A DNA stretch of 64,000 nucleotides. Origin: Glycomyces sp. TRM65418 (GTDB lineage Bacteria > Actinomycetota > Actinomycetes > Mycobacteriales > Micromonosporaceae). The notes under the pieces are model-generated. The model saw only the letters and a program-made list of their open reading frames with translations. It did no database searches and had not been told where the DNA came from. Positions 35,871-44,602 of the stretch are shown here, piece after piece. Each line of letters begins with the position of its first letter. Position 1 is the first letter of the stretch. The stretch is taken from the NCBI RefSeq assembly GCF_019710475.1, contig NZ_JAJFAX010000007.1, positions 1 to 64,000 of the forward strand. Direction: 5' to 3'. The position numbers and the translations under genes are program-made.

Positions 35871-36362
35871 TCAGCCGCCCGCCGCGAGGTGGGCGTTGAT
35901 CCGGCCGAGCAGTGCGAAGAGCTGCTCGCGCTCCCCGGGGCCGAGGGGCGCCATGACGCGCTCGTTGACGCCCTCGAGGATCGCGTCGAGTTCGGCGAGC
36001 CGCTCCGCGCCCGCTTCGGTGATGGTGATGACGTTGCGGCGTTTGTCGGCCGGGTCGGGGGCGCGCCGGATCCAGCCGCCGTCGGCGAGCTCGTTGAGGA
36101 CGGCCACGAGGTCGCTGCGGTAGACGCGCGTGCGGTCGGACAGCTGCGCCTGGCTCGCGGGGCCGAACTCGGCGAGCGCGGCGAGCACCACGAAGTGGTC
36201 CTTGCTGGCGCCGATCGCGCCCATGGCCTCGTTCGCGATCTTGCGGATCTGCGCGCTCGTCATGCCCATGAGGCGCGAGAGCTGGCGTTTGAGACGCTCA
36301 GGGGTCGCTCCGTCCGGGCCTCGGCCGGCGGTGTCGAACCGCAGTTCGGCGTTGGATTCCAT
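35871..36362 (-). CDS. MarR-family regulator
   Basis: The 163-residue winged-helix protein has the MarR core: GPASQAQLSDRTRVYRSDLVAVLNELADGGWIRR and the wing PDPADKRRNVITITEAG. It is divergent from the SnoaL-like/dehalogenase pair and sits next to two copies of TTAG-N5-CTAA, which are likely its operators. A ligand related to the pair's substrate is probable but unknown. Confidence 0.88.
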   Translation of the reverse strand: MESNAELRFDTAGRGPDGATPERLKRQLSRLMGMTSAQIRKIANEAMGAIGASKDHFVVLAALAEFGPASQAQLSDRTRVYRSDLVAVLNELADGGWIRRAPDPADKRRNVITITEAGAERLAELDAILEGVNERVMAPLGPGEREQLFALLGRINAHLAAGG

Positions 36363-36381
36363 GCGGACAGCCTACCCCTTG

Positions 36382-36437
36382 CGTTAGTGTCACTAACGAT
36401 GTATGGTCGTTAGGAGAACAAACATTAGATGATCTAA
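36382..36437. promoter_or_regulatory. Two MarR-type operators in divergent promoter
   Basis: Two inverted repeats share the pattern TTAG-N5-CTAA: one within CGTTAGTGTCACTAACG (36382-36398) and one as TTAGATGATCTAA (36425-36437). Their centres are 41 bp apart, about four helical turns, so two dimers would sit on one DNA face. Confidence 0.75.
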
Positions 36438-36455
36438 CGAATAAAGGAGCGCCCC

Positions 36456-36920
36456 GTGCTCAACGAGACGACCGTCCGAGCCCTGTCCGACCGCATCGAA
36501 CTCGCCGACCTCGTCGCCCGCCACAGCCTGTGGATCGACGAGGCCCGGTGGGACGAGACCGACCGCATCTTCACCGAAGACGTCGCCGTCGCCTCCCCCC
36601 GCGGACAGGCCCGCGGCTTCGAGGAGCTCCTCGCCCTCGTCCGCAAAGGGCACGACCAGTTCGCGACGACCCTGCACTGCAAGTCGAACCTCGTCATCGA
36701 GGTCGACGGCGACACCGCCGCCGTGCGGGCCCACGAGATCGCCGTCTTCGTCGTGGACGAGCGGACCGAGGCGATCGCGGCCGGGATCGCCCGCTACACG
36801 GCCCGCCGCACCGAGGGCGGCTGGCGGTTCTCGAGCCTCGACATCACCCCCGTCGCCCTCACCGAGGGCATCGAACGGGCCCCGATCCCCAATCCCCGGA
36901 CGAAAGGCACCACGTCATGA
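36456..36920 (+). CDS. SnoaL/NTF2-like protein
   Basis: The 154-residue product has the alpha+beta cone fold pattern of SnoaL-like polyketide-cyclase/dehydratase relatives: IELADLVARHSLWIDEARWDET at the start (Asp/His region), then TLHCKSNLVIEVDGDTAAVRAHEIAVFVV and GWRFSSLDITPV. Its GTG start has AAAGGAGC upstream. It overlaps the dehalogenase-like gene in an ATGA junction. It may be an enzyme or a binding protein for the same substrate. Confidence 0.78.
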   Translation: MLNETTVRALSDRIELADLVARHSLWIDEARWDETDRIFTEDVAVASPRGQARGFEELLALVRKGHDQFATTLHCKSNLVIEVDGDTAAVRAHEIAVFVVDERTEAIAAGIARYTARRTEGGWRFSSLDITPVALTEGIERAPIPNPRTKGTTS

Positions 36921-37783
36921 AACGCGTCGACCTGCTCGACTCCCACATGTCCTATGTCGACGAAGGCGCGGGCGAGGGCACCGTCGTGCTCCTGCACGGC
37001 AACCCGACCTCCTCGCACATCTGGCGGCACGTCGTCCCGCGCCTCGCCGGCGCCGCGCGGGTGGTCGCGCCCGACCTCATCGGGATGGGCGAGTCCGGCA
37101 AGCCCGACATCGACTACTCCTTCGCCGACCAGGCCGCGTACCTGGAGGCGTTCCTGGCCGCGATCGGGGTCGAGCGCCCCGTCCTGGTCGGCTACGACTG
37201 GGGCGGCTCACTCGCCTTGGACTGGGCCGCAAGGCATCCTGGCCGGGCGCGGGGCCTGGTCCTCATGGAGACGTTCCTGCGCCCGATGACCTGGGCCGAG
37301 TTCCCGACCGGGGCGACCGAGTTCTTCCGGACGCTGCGCACGCCCGGAGCGGGCGAGCAGATGGCCTTGGCGGAGAACTGGTTCATCGAGCACGCGCTGC
37401 GCGCCACCAATCCCGGCATCGCGGACGAGGACCTGGCGGCCTACCGCAAGCCCTTCCCCGATCCGGATGCGCGTCGCCCGCTGCTGGCCTGGCCCCGGCA
37501 GATCCCGCTCGCCGAAGCGGGCGGCCCGTTCGAGCCCGCGGCCGTGGCCGAGCGCTTCGAGGCTTACGCCGCGTGGGCGGCGGCCACCCCGGAGGTCCCG
37601 AAGCTGCTGCTCACCGGGAGCCCGCACGCGCTCGGCTCACCCGCGATGACCGCGTGGGCGAAGGAGCACGTCGCGGGCCTGGAAGTGGCGAGCATCGGCG
37701 AGGAGGTCGGCCACCACGCGCCGGAGGACGCCCCCGAGGCGATCGCCGAAGCGGTCCTGGGGCTGCTCGCACGGCTGCCGTGA
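36917..37783 (+). CDS. Haloalkane dehalogenase-like alpha/beta hydrolase
   Basis: The 288-residue protein has the haloalkane-dehalogenase layout: N29 in LLHGNPTSSHIWR, the nucleophile elbow GYDWGG with Asp94 in place of Ser and halide-binding Trp95, and a catalytic His in GEEVGHHAPEDAPE. Asp rather than Ser at the elbow points to a covalent aspartyl intermediate, as in haloalkane dehalogenases (a few relatives are epoxide hydrolases). It is translationally coupled to the SnoaL-like gene and lies under MarR-type operators. Its natural substrate is unknown. Confidence 0.82.
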   Translation: MKRVDLLDSHMSYVDEGAGEGTVVLLHGNPTSSHIWRHVVPRLAGAARVVAPDLIGMGESGKPDIDYSFADQAAYLEAFLAAIGVERPVLVGYDWGGSLALDWAARHPGRARGLVLMETFLRPMTWAEFPTGATEFFRTLRTPGAGEQMALAENWFIEHALRATNPGIADEDLAAYRKPFPDPDARRPLLAWPRQIPLAEAGGPFEPAAVAERFEAYAAWAAATPEVPKLLLTGSPHALGSPAMTAWAKEHVAGLEVASIGEEVGHHAPEDAPEAIAEAVLGLLARLP

Positions 37784-37809
37784 CCGCCGGTCGCGGCGGC
37801 ACGAAAAAC

Positions 37810-37843
37810 GGGCCCTGACCGGTGGTGAAACCGGTCAGGGCCC
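37810..37843 (+). terminator. Terminator after dehalogenase-like gene
   Basis: A perfect 13-bp inverted repeat (37810-37822 with 37831-37843, 8-base loop) begins 26 bases after the stop. The rest of the 330-base gap to 38114 holds a CGGGGC-TTCG-GCCCCG hairpin at 38046-38061, probably terminating the kinase gene on the other strand, and no supported gene. Confidence 0.75.
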
Positions 37844-38113
37844 ATACCCCTCGAAGACAAGCTTGGGGAAAGCGTACCAAACGACTTGCGCGCGCTAGAT
37901 CCGGGCAGGGCAGCACGAATACGCAACGCTCCCAGGCGGAACACGGGCACGAATATCAGCCTTCAGTCCATAGAGGATTCCGATGTCGCACGGCACGCGA
38001 CCGGGTCCCGCCACGGGCGGCAGGGCCGGTTCGCCGCGGTCGCCGCGGGGCTTCGGCCCCGAGCGAACGCGACGACCGGGTCGCGGTCGACGGAACCGAG
38101 ACCCGCTGCGGCC

Positions 38114-40120
38114 CTAGAGGTACCGCCAGCAGACGGTGTAGGCGTGGTCGGGGAAGTCGTCGCTCCTCCAGGTGCTCCAGCCGTCGTCGCCGCACCACCA
38201 GCCGGCGTCGTATTCGTCGGTGCGGCCGGTGACGTACACGTTCGCGCCGTCGCAGTCGCTGAAGGCGTAGTCGGCGTCGCCGCCGTCGGGGTCGCCGGTC
38301 ATCGACATGCAGTTGTCCAGCTCGGCGTATCCGATGTCGTCGGGGTAGATCATCGACAGGCACAGCACCACGTCCAGGTAGGACTCGGAGGCGGTGAAGG
38401 CGTACCAGTGGTTGAAGTACGTCGATTCGGCGCACGCCTCGGCGTCGGACTCGCCCTCCAGGCGTTCGAGCACCTCGAACGCGCCGGTCCGGCAGTCGAT
38501 GAAGTACCACGCGTCCCCGTCCGGCCGCCCGTAGACGCACTCGCCGACGTCGGCGTGGTAGATCTCGCCGTGGGTGTGCAGGTAGCTCAGGCACAGCACC
38601 AGGTCGCCCGAGGACGAGGAGACGCTGGTGCTCACGTCGTCGACGCCGTCGCACGAGTCGAGGTCGGTGGTGCCGTGGAAGACCTCCACGACCTCGAAGG
38701 AGCCGTCTTCGCACGAGGACGGTTCGAGGTCGGCGGTGTCCTCGTCGCCGTAGTCCCAGAAGCAGTCGCCGACCGCCGCGTCGTCGACCGGGTCGGCGGG
38801 CGCCCCGGTCGGGTCGTCGGCCCAGTCGGCGTCCGCGTCGTAGGCGTCCTCCGATTCGGTGTCGTACGCAGGGGTCTCGCCGTCCGAGCCGATCGTCGGG
38901 TCGCCGCCGCCGCCGTCCAGACCGGGCAGGATGACGATGCCGGCGAGGACGACCGCGGCGATCGTGGCGAGCGCCTTGTAGAGCGCCGACCGGTCGGGCT
39001 TCGGCGCCGGAGGCGGCGGGCCGCCGGGGGCGACGCCCGGTCCACCCGGCGGCGCGGGCGAGGACGGGTCCGAGCCGCCGGGCGGGGTGGTGCTGTACGA
39101 GCCGGGCGGCGGGGTCGGCCCGTACGCGAAGGTGGTCGCGTCCGCGCCGGTGACCTCCTCGGCGGCGACGAAGCCGGGCCCGAACATGAACGCGGTCCGG
39201 TCGGGCCGCACCCGGGTGTCCCATCCGTGCCGCCGCGCGAGGTCGGCGACCTCGGCGCGCCGGCGTTCGTCCAGGGCGGCGACACCGGGCGGCCACGGGC
39301 CCGCGAGCGGTTCGCCGACGCGGGCGAGGAGCTCGGGGGCGGTGACGCGTTCCTCGGGGTCTTTGCGCATGCACGGCCCGACGAGCGCGCGCAGGCCTTC
39401 CGGGAGGCCGCTGAGGTCCGGGTCGCGGTGGACGACGCCGCTCATGATCGCGAAGAGCGTGTCGGCCTCGAAGGGGTTCGCGCCGGTGGCCGCGGTGATC
39501 ACGGTGGTGCCCAGGGAGAACAGGTCGGTGGCCGGCCCGAGCGGGCGCTTGGTGATCTGCTCGGGGGACATGAACGCGGGCGCGCCGATGAGAGCGCCGG
39601 TCTCGGTGACGGTGGTGGCGCTGCCGCTCGCGCCGGGGACGCGGGCGATCCCGAAGTCGATGACCCGCACCCCGTCCTCGGTGAGGATCACATTGGACGG
39701 TTTGAGGTCGCGGTGGACGACGCCGTACCCGTGGATCTCCGCCAGTGCGGCGACGAGGCCGTGCATGAGGCGGCGTGCGGCGGCCTCGTCCAAGGGGCCG
39801 TTCGCGTCGACGGCCTCGGCGAGGGTGGGGCCGTGGAAGAACTCGGAGGCGAGCCACGGCTCGGGGGCGTGCTCGTCGGAGGCGACCACGGCCGCGGTCC
39901 AGGGGCTGGCGGCGACCTCGCGGGAGGTGAGCACCTCGCGGCGGAACCGGAAGCGGAACCGGTCGTCGTGGAGCAGGTGGGCGCGCATGACCTTGAGTGC
40001 GACGAGTCGCCCGTCGTCGGCGGCGGCGAGGAGGACGCGGCCCATCCCGCCCTCGCCCAGTTCGGCGAGGACCCGGTAGGGCCCGATCTGGCGCGGCTCG
40101 TCGTCGCGAAGCGGCTTCAT
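38114..40120 (-). CDS. Transmembrane Ser/Thr protein kinase with three four-Cys modules
   Basis: The ATG at 40118-40120 follows GGGAG by about eight bases; 668 residues. The kinase domain (residues 13-270) has GEGGMGRV, VAIK-equivalent Lys43 (VALKVMR), HRDLKPSN (136-143) and DFG (155-157). A proline/glycine-rich linker (335-375) leads to one membrane segment (KALATIAAVVLAGIVILPGL, 382-401). The outside part (402-668) is acidic and has three repeats, each with four Cys: 453/470/490/510, 528/543/563/587 and 604/623/643/664. The second-to-third Cys distance is exactly 20 in all three. The modules resemble LppU/DUF-type sensor folds; no ligand is known. Confidence 0.92.
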   Translation of the reverse strand: MKPLRDDEPRQIGPYRVLAELGEGGMGRVLLAAADDGRLVALKVMRAHLLHDDRFRFRFRREVLTSREVAASPWTAAVVASDEHAPEPWLASEFFHGPTLAEAVDANGPLDEAAARRLMHGLVAALAEIHGYGVVHRDLKPSNVILTEDGVRVIDFGIARVPGASGSATTVTETGALIGAPAFMSPEQITKRPLGPATDLFSLGTTVITAATGANPFEADTLFAIMSGVVHRDPDLSGLPEGLRALVGPCMRKDPEERVTAPELLARVGEPLAGPWPPGVAALDERRRAEVADLARRHGWDTRVRPDRTAFMFGPGFVAAEEVTGADATTFAYGPTPPPGSYSTTPPGGSDPSSPAPPGGPGVAPGGPPPPAPKPDRSALYKALATIAAVVLAGIVILPGLDGGGGDPTIGSDGETPAYDTESEDAYDADADWADDPTGAPADPVDDAAVGDCFWDYGDEDTADLEPSSCEDGSFEVVEVFHGTTDLDSCDGVDDVSTSVSSSSGDLVLCLSYLHTHGEIYHADVGECVYGRPDGDAWYFIDCRTGAFEVLERLEGESDAEACAESTYFNHWYAFTASESYLDVVLCLSMIYPDDIGYAELDNCMSMTGDPDGGDADYAFSDCDGANVYVTGRTDEYDAGWWCGDDGWSTWRSDDFPDHAYTVCWRYL

Positions 40121-40186
40121 GCGGCGGCTCCCGGTGTCGGGTGGATCCAATGCGACGCGACAGTAGGGCCCGCCGTCACAACTCCG

Positions 40187-40944
40187 TCATGATCGGCGGC
40201 ACCGCCGTCCCGACCGGGTCATCGCCCGCTTCGCCGTCGGCGGTCCGAGCGGCGCCGCCGGCGCGGGCTCACGCGGGTCCGGCGCTTCGGGTCCGTCCGA
40301 GGAGCGCCGGGCGGCGGGGGCGGTCTCCGCCGCCACCGGTGCGCCCGCGGCGGCTCGGGTGCCGCCGTACGGTCCGAGCTCGCCGTCCGCGCGGAGCCGC
40401 GCCGGAGGGCTGCGGTTCGTCACCGCCCTGATCCCCGACGGGATCGCCTCGGTCGGCGCCGTCACCGGGAAGTCGTGCCGCTGGCAGCGGGCGCGTTCGG
40501 CGAGCCAGCCGGCCATGGCGCGGACGCCGAGACCAATGGCGTCCTCGTCGGGTTCGAAGGCCCCGCAGTGCGGGTAGGCGGTGGTGATGTCGGCTCCGGG
40601 CTCGCGGACGCCGAGGGAGGTCCAGGTGCCGGGGACGTGGTCGAGGAACAGCGCGAAGCCCTCGCCGCCGAAGGGGATCGCGTCGGGGCCGACGGCGCGG
40701 TGCAGGCGCCGTTCGAGGGCGCGGGCCTGGTCCTCGTCGACGATCACGGCGGGGAACGGGTCGTTCGGGAAGCGCACGGCCGCTTCGCCGTACGACTCGG
40801 CGAGCCGCTCGATCGCGTACTGGGGGAGGCCTTGAGCGGCCGGCGCGGCGCGCGCGGGGCCTCGGCGGCGACGAGGGCCGCCGCCGCACCGCCGACCATG
40901 AAGCGCCTGGTGAGTGCGGGGGCGCTGATCGTCTTGCGGCGCAT
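40187..40944 (-). pseudogene. Tat-signal protein gene with frameshift
   Basis: The start ATG (40942-40944) follows GGAGGAG and opens with a Tat-like signal (MRRKTISAPALTRRFMVGG and AAAALVAA). About 35 codons in, near 40840-40860 in a GC-rich run, the frame that continues the protein shifts: the other frame encodes QGLPQYAIERLAESYGEAA, FPNDPFPAVIVDEDQ and FALFLDHVPGTWTSLG, an apparently genuine chain that then becomes low-complexity toward 40187. A sequencing error or real mutation would both fit. The protein family is not recognised. Confidence 0.6.
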
Positions 40945-41076
40945 GGGGCTCCTCCATCGTCGGCGGCGGGGCCGCGGGTTCCTGACACCGTTCAGCCTGC
41001 TGCGATCCGCACCTCGAAGCAGTCATGCCCACCCCCGGACCGCCCTCGCGCCGTGACCCAGAACATAGGCGGGTCC

Positions 41077-41103
41077 TGTCATGGAACCGGGAGCCGTCCC
41101 GTT
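41077..41103 (+). promoter_or_regulatory. Candidate ECF41-type promoter
   Basis: TGTCATG (41077-41083) followed after 16 bases by CGTT (41100-41103) resembles the published ECF41 promoter pattern (TGTCACA and CGTC). It lies 35 bases before the oxidoreductase start and upstream of the ECF gene in the same operon. Confidence 0.4.
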
Positions 41104-41138
41104 CAAAGGGCGCCATCGAACCAGAGAGGCACGCGATC

Positions 41139-42329
41139 ATGAAGCACCGCATCACCGTCCTCGGCGCCGGATACGCGGGCGGCTACACCGCCGGATACCT
41201 CGCCCGCCACCTGCACCCCGACGACGTCCAGATCACCGTCGTCAACGCCGAACCCGACTTCGTCGAACGGCTCCGGCTCCACCAGGTCGCCGCCGGACAG
41301 GAACTGCGCCGCCGCCCGCTCGCGGACATGTTCGCCGGCGCCGGCGTCCAACTGCGGGTCGCGCGCGTCGACATGGTCGACCCGGACCACCGCACGGTCA
41401 CCGCGACCGGCGGCGGGGGCGTCGACCGGCTCGAGTACGACACGCTCGTCTACGCGCTCGGCAGCGCGGTCGACGACCACGGGGCGCCCGGCGTGGTCGA
41501 ACACGCCCACCACGTCACCACCCGGCCCGCGGCGATGCGCCTGCGCGAGCATCTCGACGCGCTGGGCGGCACCGGGAAGGTCCTGGTCGTCGGCGGCAAC
41601 CTGACCGCGATCGAGGCCGCCACCGAGCTCGCCGAATCCCGGCCCGGACTCCAGGTCGCCCTCGCCACCCGAGGCGAGCTCGGCGGCTGGCTCGGCCCCA
41701 AGGCCCGACGCCACCTCCGGCAGGCCTTCGACCGGTTCGGCATCGCGATCCACGAGCACGCCGCCGTCACCGAGGTCGCCGCGAACGGCGCGATCGCCGA
41801 GAACGGCACCGCCTTCACCGCCGACGCCACCGTGTGGGCGGCCGGCTTCGCCGTCCACCCGATCGCCGCCGCCAGCGGCCTCGCGGTCGAACCCAACGGC
41901 CAGGTCACCGTCGACCGCCGGATGCGCTCGGTCTCCCACCCGGAGGTCTACGCCGTCGGCGACGCCGCGTTCGTCGTCGGCGAGAACGGGAAGCCGCTGC
42001 CGATGTCGTGCGCCTCAGCGGGGGCCACCTCGATGCAGGCGGTCGCCTCGGTCATCGGCGACCTCACCGGCCGCTCGCCCAAGCAGACCGGCCTCTCGTA
42101 CGTCGGCAACCACATCAGCCTCGGACGGAACGACGCGATCTTCCAACTGGTCGACGGCGACGCGCGGTCGAAGCCCGGGGCCCTGCTCGGCCCTCCGGCC
42201 GCCCGCGTCAAGGGCGCCATCCTGAGGACGTCCGCCTGGAGCATGGGCCACCCGACGTTCGGCATGCCGGCCCGCAGGCGCCGCGTGGCGACCGCCGCCG
42301 ACCACACCCGGAAGGCGGTCAACGCCTAG
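41139..42329 (+). CDS. NDH-2-like FAD-dependent oxidoreductase
   Basis: The ATG at 41139 has a GAGAGG upstream and gives 396 residues. FAD- and NAD-binding Rossmann motifs are ITVLGAGYAGGYTAGYLA and VLVVGGNLTAIEAATELAE, and the C-terminal flavin-binding signature is HPEVYAVGDAAFV. The membrane-binding C-terminal helix of true NADH dehydrogenase 2 is not obvious. It is directly followed by an ECF sigma gene; in the ECF41 group such oxidoreductases are typical targets. Single base pair gap to the sigma gene's possible GTG start. Confidence 0.88.
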   Translation: MKHRITVLGAGYAGGYTAGYLARHLHPDDVQITVVNAEPDFVERLRLHQVAAGQELRRRPLADMFAGAGVQLRVARVDMVDPDHRTVTATGGGGVDRLEYDTLVYALGSAVDDHGAPGVVEHAHHVTTRPAAMRLREHLDALGGTGKVLVVGGNLTAIEAATELAESRPGLQVALATRGELGGWLGPKARRHLRQAFDRFGIAIHEHAAVTEVAANGAIAENGTAFTADATVWAAGFAVHPIAAASGLAVEPNGQVTVDRRMRSVSHPEVYAVGDAAFVVGENGKPLPMSCASAGATSMQAVASVIGDLTGRSPKQTGLSYVGNHISLGRNDAIFQLVDGDARSKPGALLGPPAARVKGAILRTSAWSMGHPTFGMPARRRRVATAADHTRKAVNA

Positions 42330-42339
42330 AGTGGCCCTC

Positions 42340-43275
42340 ATGGACGCCGCCGCCTTGGAGCGCTTCGAGGCCGACCGGTCCCGGTTGGCCTCGCTGGCGT
42401 ACCGCCTGCTCGGCTCGGCGGCCGACGCCGAGGACGTCGTCCAAGACGCGTTCCTGCGCTGGCAGGCCGCCGACCGGGAGCGGGTCGAGGTGCCGGAGGC
42501 GTGGCTGACGAAGGTCGTCACGAACCTGGCGCTGGACCGGCTCCGTTCGGCGAAGGTGCGGCGCGAGCGCACGGTCGGCACCTGGCTGCCCGAGCCGCTG
42601 CTCGACGGCGACCCGATGCTGGGCCCCGCCGAGACCGCGGAACAACGCGAATCGGTGACGCTCGCCGTGCTGACGCTCCTGGAGCGGCTGCCGCCGATCG
42701 AACGGGCCGTCTACGTCCTGCGGGAGGCGTTCTCCCACAGCCACGCCGAGATCGCCGAGATCCTCGACATCAGCGAAGCGGCGAGCCAGCAGCACGCCCA
42801 CCGGGCGCGGCGGCATGTGGCCGCCGCCCGCAACGTCAACGAGATCGACGACAAGGCCGCGCGGGCGATCGTGGAGGCGTTCGTCGAGGCCGCCGCCTCA
42901 GGCCGCACCGAACGGCTCGTGGCCCTGCTCACCAGCGACGCGACCGCGATCTCGGACGGCGCCGGACTGGTCGAGCACCTGATCCGGCTGTCGGCGCCCG
43001 AGCGGATCGCCGCGGCCGTACGCGCCGCGTTCAAACCGACCCCGGCGAAGCGGAAACTGGCCGGCGGCACGCCGTCGATCCACGCCGGCGTCGTCAACGG
43101 CTGCCCCGCGGTGCTCGCCGTGCTCGACGATCAAGTCGTCGGGACCGCGGTCCTCGAAGTCCGCGACGGCAAGGTCGCCAGCGTGCGCGGCATGGCGTCG
43201 CCGAAGCGCCTCGGCCGCCTCACCGAGGAGTGGCGTCGGCGCGACCACGACGCCCCGATCATCGAATCCTGGTGA
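42340..43275 (+). CDS. ECF41/SigJ-type sigma factor with SnoaL-like C-terminal domain
   Basis: 311 residues from the ATG at 42340 (a GTG at 42331 is an alternative). Region 2 (SLAYRLLGSAADAEDVVQDAFLRWQAAD) and region 4 (LPPIERAVYVLREAFSHSHAEIAEIL) are followed by a 130-residue NTF2/SnoaL-like domain (IVEAFVEAAASGRTERLVALL, TAVLEVRDGKVASVRGM). In ECF41 this domain tunes activity in place of an anti-sigma factor, and none is adjacent. The neighbouring oxidoreductase is the expected partner, and a candidate promoter of this class lies upstream. Confidence 0.92.
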   Translation: MDAAALERFEADRSRLASLAYRLLGSAADAEDVVQDAFLRWQAADRERVEVPEAWLTKVVTNLALDRLRSAKVRRERTVGTWLPEPLLDGDPMLGPAETAEQRESVTLAVLTLLERLPPIERAVYVLREAFSHSHAEIAEILDISEAASQQHAHRARRHVAAARNVNEIDDKAARAIVEAFVEAAASGRTERLVALLTSDATAISDGAGLVEHLIRLSAPERIAAAVRAAFKPTPAKRKLAGGTPSIHAGVVNGCPAVLAVLDDQVVGTAVLEVRDGKVASVRGMASPKRLGRLTEEWRRRDHDAPIIESW

Positions 43276-43511
43276 CCGACGCTCCATCGAGCACCCACGA
43301 ACGGCCGCACCCACGACCGGCCCCCCCCCCGACCGGCGTCCGCCGCGGCACCGCCTCGCCCCTTGCCTTCAGGAGCCTGCACGAGCGATGCCGCAACCGT
43401 TCCCGCCGTCCCGGTACCTCATCGTCCACCCGGCCCTCACGAGGCAGTGGGAACGGGCCTCGCTCGAGGAGACCGGCCGAGCGAACCCATAAAGGACTCG
43501 CGACTTCTACC

Positions 43512-43539
43512 CGCGCAGGGGAGGCCCCTCCCCCGCGCG
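43512..43539 (+). terminator. Terminator-like hairpin after ECF gene
   Basis: A 12-of-13-bp inverted repeat (43512-43524 with 43527-43539) with a minimal loop. The region 43276-43653 around it has a C10 run at 43321-43330 and no supported gene. Confidence 0.4.
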
Positions 43540-43653
43540 AGGGAGGCGACCGCCCTGGCGCCGCCGCCAAGATGGAGCCAATGCGGGCACACCGGACCGC
43601 CGACCTCCACCGTCCACTGTGATCCAACTACCTTCACCAGTAGGAGCCCCATC

Positions 43654-44136
43654 GTGCGCCAACCCCGCGTCGTCGTCATCGGAGCCGGTTTCGCCGGATT
43701 CCACGCCGCCCGCATGCTGTCCCCCTCGACACCGCCGACCCCGAACTCCCCGCCCTGCCACCGCGAGAACCGGCCGCGAAGTAACCCGGGCCACTCCCCC
43801 GCACGTTCACCCAAGGATCACCACCGAGCCGGACAGGAGACCGCCCGGTCCGCCGGCGCGGACGTGAACTCGCCCATGGCCCGACTCGGATGGCGTTGCG
43901 GCCACGCCGCCGCGCTCAGCCGACTCCAGATCATTCCGGGCATCCCCGCAGCCGCGCGTTCACGCCCGAGAATCCGGAATTTCACCTCGATGGCGCGGAC
44001 GCGCCTGCACCCGAGCGGAGACGCCACCGGCCACGTCCTCCCGCGCTCCCGAGCCGGAGGTGATGCGGCCTCAACCCCAGGACGAAACACCATCCTTCCG
44101 GAGGCGACGCCTTCATCCTTGAAACGACTGACTTGA
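43654..44136 (+). pseudogene. Degenerate NADH dehydrogenase-like gene
   Basis: A GTG at 43654 behind AGGAG (43642-43646) begins VRQPRVVVIGAGFAGFHAAR, a perfect NDH-2-type FAD-binding start. After about 25 codons the sequence becomes Pro/Ser/Arg-rich without family resemblance although the frame stays open to 44136; a late GDATGHVLP could be a trace of the C-terminal flavin motif. I read this as an internally deleted and decayed second copy of the oxidoreductase class found at 41139. Confidence 0.5.
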
Positions 44137-44233
44137 CCGTTTCATTACCGTACTCGGAGACGCCCGGACCACTACAGGACCGGAGCCGAGTCAATCGGCA
44201 CCGAATCCAGTCGGTCACGGCCGAACGAGAAAC

Positions 44234-44271
44234 ATCCCCGCCTTCCAGCGTTTGTGCTGACAGACGGGGAT
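44234..44271 (+). terminator. Intrinsic terminator with T6 tract
   Basis: ATCCCCG (44234-44240) pairs with CGGGGAT (44265-44271), followed by a run of T to 44276. It ends plus-strand transcription before the tRNA-Phe gene and may also stop transcription from the tRNA on the other strand. Confidence 0.6.
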
Positions 44272-44290
44272 TTTTTACAGGCTATGAAGG

Positions 44291-44364
44291 TGGCCAGGGC
44301 CGGGGTCGAACCGGCGACCTTCCGCTTTTCAGGCGGACGCTCGTACCAACTGAGCTACCTGGCC
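44291..44364 (-). tRNA. tRNA-Phe (GAA)
   Basis: On the minus strand the gene begins GGCCAGGTAGCTCAGTTGG, has anticodon GAA in loop CTGAAAA and T-arm GGTTCGACCC. Acceptor strands GGCCAGG/CCTGGCC with discriminator A. CCA is not encoded, unlike the Tyr and Ser tRNAs in this window. Confidence 0.95.
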
Positions 44365-44602
44365 GAGATGCGCATCGTGCCCGCATCGCAGTGAACACTG
44401 TACAGGACCCCCGACGCCCGCTCCATGCGGTATTCCTACGAACGTGACGCCGACCCCTGCCGCCCGCCACGCAGGCCCTCGGCGGCACTTCACGAGCGCA
44501 GCAAGGACGAACCCAAGAGCCGCAATCGCATTCAGAGGGCCGGTCCCGGGCGTCGGCAAGCGCGGGTAGCGTACAGGGCACTCAACCCCCGAGGAGGTTT
44601 CT

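Noticed and set aside
43321-43330. C10 homopolymer
   Set aside because: Lies in noncoding sequence 46 bases after the ECF stop; it could be a sequencing artefact and no function can be supported.
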